Shown here: in pieces, positions 34,751-45,720 of the stretch | How the letters are laid out: each line of letters opens with the position of its first letter | How positions within the stretch are numbered: position 1 is the stretch's first letter | NCBI GenBank assembly: GCA_023313575.1 | Contig: JAJTTP010000015.1 | Span: forward strand, 124,001-188,000 | DNA from: Eutypella sp. D-1 | Lineage: Eukaryota; Ascomycota; Sordariomycetes; Xylariales; Diatrypaceae | DNA: 64,000 nucleotides | Direction: 5' to 3' | The notes under the pieces: generated by a model | Databases searched by the model: none | Seen by the model: the letters and a program-made list of their open reading frames with translations, nothing else | Told to the model about the DNA's origin: nothing | Program-made: the position numbers and the translations under genes

Positions 34751-37700
34751 AGCCCACCCTATGTGTAGATCCCGGGGTCTAGTCAGAATAATCGAGTAGT
34801 CATCGTGGAGTGAAGTTCGAGGCTATTTCAAAAAATACAACCACCAGCTTGTTAACAAAGGAAGTGAAGAGCAAGCGTAAACTCACAAATGATGCTAACA
34901 CATTACTGGCCAGACTTCACCTTTGCCCCCTGAAATGCTTAACATAACTGATTTGGCATCGTTCCCATACGCAGATGCCAAAGTCAGACTCGCCCCGGTT
35001 GCTACTACGTAAAAGTACCCCTATTGGTCATAATAGCGGATAAGTCCAACATTATCGGCCCCTCAATCCCGTGAGTACCAAAAGACTCATACACTAGGCC
35101 ATCTAGCTGTCGGCCGTCTTCAACCATCACTATGTACAAGGCCCGACTTCGTGCCTGTACCGTGGGAAGAAAAAATTTAACTCTATGGACCAGCCTAAAG
35201 CAGAACACACTAAATCCATATCTATGACCATATCAAGTACCTACTAACTGGCGGTAGGATTTCAACAAGCCAGGCATTGGTATCCAGGATATACCCACAT
35301 ATATGTATGAAGTAGCTAATTATAGGTGCTACATAGTTGGCTAATCCATAAGTCAATCCCCTTCAGTTCCCACTTCTACTATGATCGATTCAAGCAAAGT
35401 TAAACTAGTCGAATTCCGCCAGCTCGGGATGAGACAAAGATAACAAGGCGAAAGGCAAAGCGGGCGACGCGGATAGATGCGGTCAGATATTCACGTATCA
35501 TCATACGTTGTATCACGTTGTAGTCAAGTCTGTCTACACATTTTTGGCTTTTGTTGTATCGCTACTAGCCTAGAAGTATGCCCTTGTTACATTATTCAGA
35601 TTCACATTGTAGTCAACAAGGATTAATTCGTAACTTCAGACACTAAAACTTTCTCTCACCATTACAATTATGGATTGTACTATGCAGTGGCCGTTCTAAT
35701 GTAACTCATATTTTTATCAGAAGTGGACTCCTCACATCTTCCTCGCAGTTGATACTCCGGGACTTGATGCATCGTCGGATCGAAGGACCGGCCCTAATAC
35801 CTTTCGGAGAATGTCTCGACCCGCTTGTACGTACTAGCAATACTTATTATACCTATTCACTGATCATCCTCCCGCGACGGGGCTTTCATTCCCCTTGGCC
35901 TCGGCGTCCCCACCCCGGAGACACTCGACGATCTCACGGCAGTACTCTATTATTAAGCTTGCTGGGTTGTTATGAAACGTAGGAACTGTGAGAATTCGGT
36001 AATCGGAATGCCAAATTGCAACAAGGAGACAAGGCGGTCCCGCAAGGCGATTGACTAGGTTAGTGCCAGAATTTCACGTCCATACATACATATGTGGACA
36101 TTTATACCATACGCCATATATCAAGCCGCATATGACTGGCAAGGTACGGTTCCTGAAGGCTACTCTTATTTGACTGCTGCTTCTTAGATTTTTAGTGTGT
36201 TGCTTAGATTACTTGATCTTTGGTAAATGGACGGATTCAGCCAGATCAAAGTCAGGAGATACTACCCGTCTTACTAGCCGCCACTGATCGAACCAGGTGG
36301 TAGCGGCAGGATCTTGCAAAGACCTCCCCCCTGTTGGTACTTAGTCCCCACCAGTTTGGCTCGCTGTGTATGAATACCACAAGTACAATTACGACAAGGA
36401 TCCCTGCAAGAATTCTCTTGGCCTTATCTCTCCTCCAGCAACCGCTTGTCATGGTAGTGTCCAGCCGTCCTCACCATCTAGAACGTCTTCCATCGGTAGG
36501 TCATTTGTTGCCCCCAGCTGTCAACCCCTTTCAGGCTTACAAGGTTGTCGAGAGGTTGTACACATGATCGACCTTCGTGAATAAAGGAGCTGTCATTTCA
36601 TCCTTACCAGGCATGCTTGAGAAGCCTATAAACCGCAAAGTGGAACTCTCCGGACCCTATACCCACAAGCCTCACTGGAACTTCCCGTATCCAACGCTTA
36701 ACCATTTGACTCCTATTGCCACCGCACACATAGAAATTGTCTCTATACTCCTTTTCTATTGGAACTCCTATACTGTGGGCCGATAAGTGATGTGTAACGT
36801 GGATCGCGCCAGTATCACATTGGGTATTCGAATCTAGCGTTGTAGCAATACTCTCTTGAACTTGAAGTCTTCCAACTCCCACGGAAGTGCCCGCCCTGTC
36901 CTGGACACTCACGATTTAAGGCATCTATCTACCTAGGCAGAAAACTGGTAGTTGGCTAAACCAGGCTCATCCTTGTGGCACGCCTACTTGGTGTTGATTT
37001 ATACCTCCTGGCGAAACATCCAGTCCCTGGATGTGTCCGAATTACTCAAATCCCGAGCAATCCTGGGATTTAACAGGCCATAGCTTCGGCATCCCGGCCT
37101 AAACCCCATCAACATTCTTAGCGCTTGCTCCTTAACTAGAGTCAGATTCTGGAGCAAGAGCGTCGAATCAGGAGCACTCACGGCGGACGGAACCATACAT
37201 CATAACCCCCTCTTGATCGCCATACCAAGCACCCACTGTTGCCCAGTCTCAGCAGTTACCTGCCCCAGTTAGGGGTCCTCCTGTGTGTGCGGTACTTCAA
37301 CCCCAGTTTCGCCCCCCGTTCTCTCACCGTCATCCGCGGCACATTAGTTTGGGCTTGTTCCCGTCCTCTTTACACCTACGCAAGGCGGACCCTTGGTAAA
37401 AGCTTCCATCTGTGAGGCACCCTTTCCGCAACCAGCTCATGGGCCCCACCTCAATAAAGTCTTGACCCTTCAGCTGCTCTTTCGTCTTATACGTGATAGC
37501 TCGGCCTAACAAGCCATCTATCAGGGCAGGCTACACGGACCCACAGCGAATTCCATCTCTGAGGAAAACTTCCAAGCTATCTTGATGCCTCCTCGAGGCC
37601 CTGTACTATCTACAACACAGCAACGTGGCTCAGCCAGAGGACATCCACTTACTCAAGTCCTACGGAGGATCACACGTAGATTCTTGCCTCGGGTATACTT

Positions 37701-38169
37701 AAGTGATCGAAAATTACATCTTTGAATTTCGAGCCGGTTTTCGGTGTGGAAGGATTCACCAGGAGCCGGCCCGTTGCAACTGTCAAGAACGCCCGTATGC
37801 CCATCTTGGCCCGCTGGATTTCCGTCGAGACAACACACCAGGAGCTTATTGGTCACAATTTTTGATCGTATCCTTACGAGGTCAGGCTTTCCCCCTTGAG
37901 AGCCTGATTATTGAGCAACATTGTTAGATCCTCCGACCCAAGGCATTGTGGACACTAGACACATAGTCGAGCTACGCATATTGGATGTGGTCTTCTACAG
38001 CTTGTTCGACAACTCATGAGCATTTAGCTCTCCTAACAAACAGAAGAGATTGCAGACCAGATGACGTATGAATGGGCCTGAGAACCACCCCCGGCATATG
38101 AAAGCAGCGAGTCGATACCTTCCGAATCCAAACCAGCTTTACCCGGTGTAGTTCTAAAATATCCACCAA

Positions 38170-40580
38170 ATGAGTGACTACTATCATCAGTATCTACCCT
38201 ATGGCGGGGGTAATAGGGATACGCGAGAGGCACATCCTCACCATGTCCCTAGTCCACCCCTAAACCATCCAGCTGCGCAGCACGGTGATATAAACCCTCA
38301 CATGCCTCATCCTTTCCAGAGCCTAGGCTACTTCACCGGTTTCCCGGATCCCTCATTATTCCCAGCTTCAAAAACCCCGGGTAGCCGAAGCAGAAAGAAG
38401 TCCGCTCCTGGGATGGATCATGTCAAGCACCGCCGTACGAGATCGGGATGTTATACATGCCGAAGTAGAAGAGTCAAGGTGAGCGACATTACCGCACGAG
38501 TTATGTACCATCATGCTAAAACAGGAGCAGTGTGACGAGACGCGCCCTATCTGTGACCGTATGAGAGTCTTGACCCCTCCTAGCTGATGAGAAGCTAATG
38601 TTTTCTAGGCTGCCGGAAAGGCAAAAGAGACTGTGTTTACCCGGAAGCTTCGAATTCTAGAGGATCAAGCGGCCCATCTCCACTAAAAGAGACTCCTTTG
38701 AGTAGAAAAGGGAGTCCTACTTCTTCGCAAGACGAAGTGGAGGACGGGACTGGTGCAGAGAGAAAGTTGGAGCCCATTCCTGATGAGGAATTAGGCCAGT
38801 CGCCGACGGTCCCCGGGCCATCTTTAACTCGACCACAAAACAGCAGCGCACCTTTGTCGCCTGGTTTATTCGAACACGTTCGAAAAAATTCAGAAACTCC
38901 ATCACTGGAGGGGACCATGAGCTCGCCAACAATGTCCACTAGCACCACAGCGAGCTATACCCCGCACATCCAACCGCCTGACATATTATATCAACAAACC
39001 AGGACTCCGCCAGACTGGACGCATCTACCGCCGGACATACGGTTTTACCTCGATTATTACTTTACCGACGTGAACATCTACCAATACTGCTTGTCTTATG
39101 GCCCGGACATAGATTTCCGCTTGACGATACTAAGAATAGCCGTTCAGAACGGACACGACGCGCTTCTGAATGCCGTTGTTGGGTTCTCTGCGTACCAATA
39201 TACAGTTCGGGACCCCAATGGGAAGATCGAGGACTTCCTCCAATACTATAACCGTAGCGTTACTTTGCTTCTCAGCTCCTTCAAGAAACGGGAAAGGCAA
39301 GGCATATCAACACTCCTGACGATCCTCCAGCTTGCTACTATTGAGGTAAGACCATTAGCAAAGAAACCGTTCGAGATGGTGCGTAGCTGGGCTGACATTC
39401 CGAGAAAAAAAGGAATATTTAGGGGATTGGGTGAGCCTTATGGGACATCAAAGAGCCGCATTTGGCATATTATCACAGATTTTCACGCCCCAGATGATCT
39501 CGCAAACAACTATCAGCCGAGTGATCATGCTCTGGTACATGCGCTTCGACATCTCCGTGGCTATGATGTCGGGCTTCGGGTCAACGTTACCTCGGGAGTG
39601 GCTCGTGGCCGTGGTGGAGCACTGTGATGCGCAGAGGGCCAATTATCCGTCGGACCTAGAGTTGAAAATAGAGTATTACGCCTGTTCCCTCCGCCTGATC
39701 TCCCTGGACATGACAAACATCTACGAGAGGGGGCGGCGCGGCGAGCTGACAGGCGAGAGTTTCGCGGAGGAATATGCGCGCACCACCAAACGACTCTTCG
39801 AGTGGAGGAACAGCATCGAACCCGCCGTCACGGATCCCAGTTATCTCGTGACCGATTTCGGCCACAGGCAGCCCTCGGAGGGCGACGTGTTCAATCCTTA
39901 CAAGGCGGGGCACTTGTACCGCATGCCCCTTTTCGGGATGACGATCATGCGCACCGAGTGGGACTCGGTCTTTATAATGCATATGAGCCAGGATCCGACG
40001 GCACCGCAGAAAGAACTTTCCGACCGCATGCGAGGCTACGCGATGGAGATTTGCGAGATATTCGCCACGGTCGAGGCTTGGCCGGAGGCACCGCGGGGCG
40101 TCCTGTTACCGATCCAACAGGCCGTCGGGATAGCCGCTCTGTACCTCCCGCAGGAGGGTGGGTATCCAATGTGGATTAGGAGGAAATTCGCGGCCATTGA
40201 GAAGCTGGGGTGAGTGCTGAAGAAAATAACGGCTGTTGTCTCATTTTGTCTACTCGTCTGCGTCCGGCCACTTGGTTTTTGGCCACCCGGCCTGTTTTGG
40301 ATCACCTACTAACGCCCTTCTCTCTGTCTTTGCAATGTACAGATACATGTTTCCACAGGCTATGCGAGCGGCAGTGGCAGCGATGTTCAACGACCCGACG
40401 TGTATTGAATGGTGGCTTCCGAACGGCGAGGGCCAGAGTGCTTCGCTACGCAGCATCCGCGCCTTCGCGGATGACCGCAACGCCAACCCGGTCTCGGAGC
40501 AGACGGAAAGTGTCAGGGAGATTAGCGCGCTCTTCGACAAGATAAGCCTCGACCGCAGTGGCAGCGAGACGACCCCCTGA
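38170..40580 (+). CDS. Zn2Cys6 transcription factor, full length
   Basis: Nuclear binuclear-cluster transcription factor of unknown targets. Exons 38170-38478, 38531-38558, 38609-39345, 39413-40209 and 40343-40580 join in phase to 702 residues. The zinc cluster uses C94, C97, C104, C111, C114 and C121 (SGCYTCRSRRVK, CDETRPICDRC, RKGKRDCVYPE) and is split by two introns, one leaving a 28-base exon. The N-terminal 80 residues are His/Pro/Tyr-rich. From about 270 on, the sequence is helical and conserved-looking (RFYLDYYFTDVNIYQYCLSY, LQLATIEEYLGDWVSLMGHQ), with WWLPNGEGQS near the C-terminus, a pattern seen in fungal regulators with a Fungal_trans_2-like region. The intron at 39346-39412 is required because the frame otherwise shifts and stops at 39627. 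Confidence 0.9.
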
Positions 40581-42416
40581 CGATTCGATAGTCGACCCGC
40601 GGCAGTTTAACGCGCCTTGTCCTCCACCCTTGTTATTAATATGTGGGCTACATAGAGCATGGAAACCTACGGGAAACAGCGAAACAACACTTAGTCTTCA
40701 GCTGCGGTACTCGGCAAGCTTTGGAGCATTTGAAAGCGGCCTTGCAATTCTGCAAATAGACAAGCCCGAGCTTCTCCAGATTCGCACGAGGCCCCTGGGC
40801 TGGCAGAAATCGAGCCTACAGCAAACATTTCGGACAAGATCGAACATATCTGGGATAAAGGCAAGGAGAGCCCTCTCGCATCGACTCCCGCTGTTGCTGG
40901 GAGCCAGCTGCCGTCCCGGGAGGAGTTTCCGCAAGGGCGTTCGGCGACCAGGCTGCAGAATACTGCATGTAGGACGAGATGAAATCGACAATTCCAACAG
41001 CCAGACATTGGGAACTGGGCTGCTGCTATGGACAAGAACCAGGTACCGAAAGCTGGCCCTCGACCTGGCGATGCCTTTGTTACCTTCCACTCATGCAGGC
41101 GCCATGTAGCTTCACTGCGGAAGCGGCCGTGACTACCCGAGGGAGCAAGCCAAGTCGCCATCTCGTTCCTAATTACCACGATGACGATCACTTTTGCCTT
41201 TGTCACTGGCGTCGTGGACCACCGCCGACTCCACCGTTGCACTGCTTTGTAGGGCGATCTTGTTCGAACGACGGAAGATGTGACGCACAGGGGATTAGGT
41301 AGGGGTATTGGCCACAATAAACGAACTAGCTGGCGGTCCTCTGCCGATGGTAGTTGTGGACGTTGTTATCCTGCCTATCTCTTGTAGCCGCCCACTTGAC
41401 GCGTTGGGGGGACGCCTATATCGTAATTAGTTGTCCACTAACTAACAGAAGAAAGAAAGAAAGAAAAAAAGAAAGTTAATAATATAAATCCATACCCCCA
41501 GTTTTCCGACATCGCAACTCGGCTTCGGCCTTCGTAATATCGATGACTACTTAGGTATATAGTGTTGTACATGACCATATAAACAACAACTTCGTGGCGG
41601 GTCTGGAAAAAGAGTACCTAAACTTGGGGGAGACCAGGAGTTGCGCCTAAGGAGACGAGATCAAGTACTGTAAAATAGGGAGAGAGGATGTTACTGTGTA
41701 TGTTTACAAGTCCCTGTTGAACTTTGTCTGTTCTATGGTATCGCGAATTTAATCTTAATGAACTTATCATCCCCGTACATGTTATTATATAACAACAATC
41801 CTACAAACATACACACCTCATACATATATGGATTGACCAAAACAAATCTAAAAAACAACAAGAACCTTCCAGCCGCCAAACCAAAAGAAAAAAAAAAGCT
41901 TACCAATATAAACAAACTCCATCATCTGAAACATCGAGGCGTAATTAGAAAGCAAAGATTCCTCACCAACAAGGTGGGAAATAGCCGAAATAATACAAAA
42001 ACTTTTTGTATTTTGTGGCGAAGAATGGGGATTCTCGCGAATACTTTTTTGCACAGAGAACGGGAAACAAGCTATGTATATGTAGTAGCCGGGAAAAGTT
42101 CAGGCATGTAGGCAAGTGCTTTGACCCCTATCTGCCCCTTTTATCCTTTGTTCATCCCACCTCAGCCCGCCGGGGTGGGTTGTATTTTATAAATATGTAT
42201 GTGTAGAAGTGCAAGCACGTGAAAAAAAAAAAAAAAAACCGTACCGTACCGTACCCTACCGTACCGTACGTACACACATGTCGTGTCCTTCCGTTCCTCT
42301 CCGCAGTCCTATGAAGAAGGAAGACGCTCACCCAACCCCTGATTTGTTTTTCTTTTGGTACACATGTTTCCCCGGTCTATCCCCAGTAACCACCCCGACC
42401 CTTCCCTTCCTCCATT
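40581..42416. other. Intergenic, no supportable gene
   Basis: Open frames of 183 codons (plus, about 40558-41109) and 208 codons (minus, 40691-41317) overlap each other and have no domain or plausible composition. The second half is AT-rich with A-tracts (41885-41900, 42220-42238) and GTACC tandem units at 42241-42271. Confidence 0.5.
42241..42271. repeat. GTACC pentamer repeat
   Basis: Six near-exact GTACC units (one CTACC) following an A-tract in the 3' region of the MOB3 gene. Confidence 0.8.
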
Positions 42417-42956
42417 TTACAAAGTATTATAGCCACTGGTCATTACATCATTACCGCCATCCTTGCGTCTCGTGTTCCTTCCCTGCTGCTGCTGCTGCTG
42501 CTGCTCTTGGTCCGTTTCGGGTACCGGACCCGCGCCGGCGCCGGGGTCCGACTCCTTGCTGGTGGTGGTGCCCGACCGTCTTTGAGGGAGGCTTGCTAGT
42601 CTGAGGCGGGAGGCGACGCGTCGCGTCTGCTCGATGATCCTCGTCGTCGCGGCATCCATGTGCGACTCGAAAGCCTCTTCGTTGTCGTTATCCTCATCAT
42701 CATCGTCGTCATCGTAGTCCAGCAGACCCGAGCCCAGGCCTAAGCCCGCACCGCGGGGCGAGGACTCGTCCGTCATGCCCGAGCTCGAAGATAAGCTGGT
42801 GCGCGCCCGCAGTCTCCGGCGCGGCCGCTCGGCCCGACCGGTCGTCAACTGTAGACCCCGCGCGTGCTCCAGCCCCTGCTCTCGCTGCATGATCCGGTCT
42901 AGCACCTCCGCCGTGTCGGCCTCCTCGAATCGTTCCAGGTCTCGCAGGTGGTGATC
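42417..42956 (-). other. In-frame open extension after the MOB3 stop codon
   Basis: Immediately after the TAG that ends the MOB3 frame (42957-42959), the same frame stays open for 179 codons to a stop at 42417. It reads like protein: DHHLRDLERFEEADTAEVLD, an acidic run (DYDDDDDDEDNDNEE), the helical stretch ESHMDAATTRIIEQTRRVAS and a poly-Gln run. It may be a C-terminal part joined by splicing, by readthrough, or after a nonsense change. One possible intron is 42957-43079 (GTAGGG to ATAG, 123 bases, in frame), but it lacks a good branch site. Confidence 0.55.
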
Positions 42957-44495
42957 CTATCCCGTGCTGCTGCTTGCCTGCTCGGATGCTGGGTCGGTGG
43001 TGGTGGCATTCGCGCCCTGGGGCTCTTCCTCCGGCTTCGCGGGCTGCTCCTCCGTTGCTCCGTCGGCGGAAGTCCCTACGGCGGGCACCTGAGCTTCCGA
43101 CAGGTTCTCGACCGGCTCTGCGGCAGACTCTGGGGTTTCACTTTCCTCCTTCTCGATAGCTGCCGGCGCCGCTGCAGCCGCTGCATCGGAGCCCGTTTCT
43201 GAATCGTCAGCCTTTTCGGAAGGCGTCTCCAATTGCTCGTGCTTGAGAACAGGTGCCGTATCCTCGTTGACAAATTCGCCTTCTTCAAAGTTGTCCGACT
43301 CGATCGCAACATCTTCCTGTACATCGATCTTGACCTCATAAGACGGCGTGTCTGAGGGTCGAGGTACCTCGACCGGCTTATCAATCATCTCGCCCTCGAC
43401 AATGACGGGCACTTCGACCTCGGATTCCTCCTCAACGGTGTCGGGAGGGGATAGTTGCATGGCTTTGAGCTTATTGGCAACATCGGCACTTTCATCTTCA
43501 CGCTCCTCGATGACGGTGGTAACGGCTCTTCCCGTGGATGGCCTGCTCGAGTGTCTAGCCGTGTTGCTACTTCGCCGACCATGGGAATTGTGCGGATCAT
43601 CGTCATGATTGCCACCGTCGTTCTGTTTCGAGGGCGGCTTCGCAATGGCGGTGACGATCTGCTTCTTTTCGTCCTTCTCAGACGGCACGGAGTCTAAGCC
43701 TTCGGCCTCAGGGGGGAGCTTATAGTTCTCCGCTGGAAGCAGCTCGTACATGTCGCACACAGTCTTGAAGAAGACGTATAGACCAGTCTGGCCTTCAACG
43801 GTCCAGAAGACACCGCGGTGCTGGAACCAGGCATGGGCGAATATCCGGTGGAGACGACGAAAGACGTTGACAAGGTTCTTAATCACGGCGCTCTTATCGT
43901 GACCTTCAGACATGACGACGAATCTGCTGGGGAAGAGCTTGGGGTTCGTGACGACGTTGGCAGCCCAGTCAAGGGTGTGACAGCAGTAGTCGATGGCGCA
44001 GCAGCTCTTAGGCTGGTCATGGACGGCACATAAAAACTGCCATTCGGAGGCGCGCATCTCTGGACACGTGGCAGCTGAGCAGGGCGGGACATCGAACAGG
44101 AAACCAACGATCAGGTTATTGCACTGGGCGATGAGGAAACGGCAGAGCTCGTATAACCATAAGGTTCGGTCGATTCCAGGGGGTGGTGTGGCAAGTTGGG
44201 AGGCGGTGGTTCGGTTGATGGGGGTGGTGTTGGAAGCTGTAAGGTGGTAATGCAGTGCTGCCAAATGCTCCTGTAGTTGAAAAGCCGAGTCGAGCTCGTT
44301 GAGGGGGACGAGGGGCGGACCGGCGGCCATGTCCTCGGACTTGGTGCCTGGATGTATGCGACGCTTCGAGTTTGCGTCGACGATAGTTTGCTCCATTTGC
44401 TGCTGTTGGCTGGTCGTTGTGCCGAGCCCAGGCGACTTGGGACCAATTTGAATCTCAGCAGGTGGCGGAGGACTTGGTAAGCGAGGCGAACTCAT
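42957..44495 (-). CDS. MOB3: MOB3/phocein, STRIPAK complex subunit
   Basis: Mob-family scaffold of the striatin-interacting phosphatase and kinase (STRIPAK) complex, which in Sordaria and Neurospora is needed for hyphal fusion and sexual development (known for the family). Read as one exon of 512 residues. The Mob domain spans about 66-262. The zinc site is intact, with C139 and C144 (PPCSAATC) and H221 and H226 (HAWFQH), the same 5-residue spacings as Mob1. WQFLCAVHDQPKSCCAIDY and VFRRLHRIFAHAWF fit phocein rather than Mob1 or Mob2. Residues 270-512 are a disordered, Glu/Pro/Thr-rich tail. The frame stops at TAG, but an open frame of 179 codons follows in the same phase, so the true C-terminus is uncertain. 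Divergent from the ZNG1-like gene. Confidence 0.9.
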   Translation of the reverse strand: MSSPRLPSPPPPAEIQIGPKSPGLGTTTSQQQQMEQTIVDANSKRRIHPGTKSEDMAAGPPLVPLNELDSAFQLQEHLAALHYHLTASNTTPINRTTASQLATPPPGIDRTLWLYELCRFLIAQCNNLIVGFLFDVPPCSAATCPEMRASEWQFLCAVHDQPKSCCAIDYCCHTLDWAANVVTNPKLFPSRFVVMSEGHDKSAVIKNLVNVFRRLHRIFAHAWFQHRGVFWTVEGQTGLYVFFKTVCDMYELLPAENYKLPPEAEGLDSVPSEKDEKKQIVTAIAKPPSKQNDGGNHDDDPHNSHGRRSSNTARHSSRPSTGRAVTTVIEEREDESADVANKLKAMQLSPPDTVEEESEVEVPVIVEGEMIDKPVEVPRPSDTPSYEVKIDVQEDVAIESDNFEEGEFVNEDTAPVLKHEQLETPSEKADDSETGSDAAAAAAPAAIEKEESETPESAAEPVENLSEAQVPAVGTSADGATEEQPAKPEEEPQGANATTTDPASEQASSSTG

Positions 44496-45720
44496 GTTGC
44501 CTCCAAGCGGGGTTGGGGGGTGAAATAATGAAGACGAATCGAATTGGCTACCAGGTAGATAGATTATGTAGGCAGTATCGTGGCTTCGTGGCTTCGTGGC
44601 TTTGTGATTGCGTGCGTACTTCTGTTTGTGGAGAGGAGTTGAGTTGAGTTGAATCGGTAGCGAATGTTGTAAAATTTTGGGCCGTGGCGGTAGTAATATG
44701 TGGTTATTGTTGGTTCCAAGATTGTCTTGTCGTTGGCTTTTCTAAGGTTACTTGAGTAGGTTCCAACAGGAATATGTAACGGAGGAGGAGGAGAGGGACG
44801 TATGTAGGAAGAAAGTAACGTAATAAGATACCCTAGGTAAGTAGATAAATTGTGACGGTGGTAAGTCGCGAACTTTCCCCTTCCCTTCAATGTTCCTCAG
44901 TACCTTCCTCAGTACCTCTAGGTAAGGTAAGTTACAGGGCTCTCTGGTGCATCTGCACATCTAGGTACATTATTACCACCTGTACTACCACTACCTGTAC
45001 TACCTAGGTACGTACTGTGTATGTACTTTACTTATGAATTTAAGGTAAGTAGATACTTTACACATCTGTATCTAACCCACGTACCTAGGTGGGCTAAATC
45101 CAGCCCCTGGGCCAGTAAACAAGGGTTAGCTGCTGTATGTACAATACATGGAGACTTCACCTATTGGACAAGTAGGCGCGTACTGCTACTACTATGCCTT
45201 GGGGGTTAAGGGTTATGCACGAGCAAGAAACTCTCAAATGTTGATTTAACTGGATTTGTTGGTTGGATCTCGGAAAAGGCTGAGAGGGATCTACCGACCG
45301 TAGGCCCACCTTATCTCCCCTGCAAATAATGCCTACCTCAAGTTAACCCTTTCAGGTTAGCGGCGGTTTTGCATATGTAACTATAAGGAATTATGCACTT
45401 AAGCCAAGTCGATGTCATTGCCAATCAACGGGCAGTTTCTATACTTCCAGGTTGTACCAAAGGGCATACCTTACTGCTTATTAGGTACCCAGAATGTAGA
45501 GACATCGGAGGTAGAAAAGTCATCTTTTTTATAAATCTATTCTTGTTAGGGACTTTAACTTTCTTCCGTTTCTTATATTTCATCTTTAATACCGATACTT
45601 GAATAACTGTTGGAAACCAGGTTGGGTTATAGCTGCACAGCAAGGATCCCACCATCGCGGCAGGATTTTTTTTTTCGTACTTTCCCCTCCCGTTTCTATC
45701 CAAGTAGCCCCTCATCGAAT
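44496..45720. other. Divergent upstream region, MOB3 / ZNG1-like
   Basis: 1.2 kb rich in ACCTAGGTA, GTACTAC and CCTAGG-type words (44830-45100). GTGGCTTCGTGGCTTCGTGGC near 44579 is a short tandem repeat. No coding frame supported. Confidence 0.6.

Larger units (their letters stand above)
28796..38169. other. 9.4 kb gene desert of lower GC
   Basis: No frame in this stretch shows a recognisable domain, and the longest open frames (for example 142 codons at 34329-34757 minus) look random. The sequence is visibly AT-richer than the neighbouring coding DNA, with TATA- and TACTTCGTA-type words and stop codons in all frames. Two GC-rich islands stand out at about 30245-30330 and 30470-30600. A perfect 12-base tandem duplication (AATTTCTATCGA) sits at 30229-30252. 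Some parts at 36300-37900 read as longer broken frames on both strands and could be remains of mutated repeats, but I could not assign a family. I saw no terminal repeats. Confidence 0.5.

Noticed and set aside
34329..34757. 142-codon minus-strand open frame in the desert
   Set aside because: No recognisable motif and no flanking splice or promoter signals; likely chance in AT-rich DNA.
34640..34760. tRNA-like B-box word (GGTTTGAATCC) near 34694
   Set aside because: No matching A-box, cloverleaf stems or T-run terminator at the right spacing.
36300..37930. Possible reverse-transcriptase or RNase H-like remains of a LINE element
   Set aside because: Frames are short and broken, and no catalytic motif or terminal repeat can be seen, so no element family can be named.
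40691..41317. 208-codon minus-strand open frame next to the Zn2Cys6 gene, and an overlapping 183-codon plus frame
   Set aside because: They overlap on opposite strands, have random-looking composition and no domain, and sit in the expected 3' region of the regulator gene.
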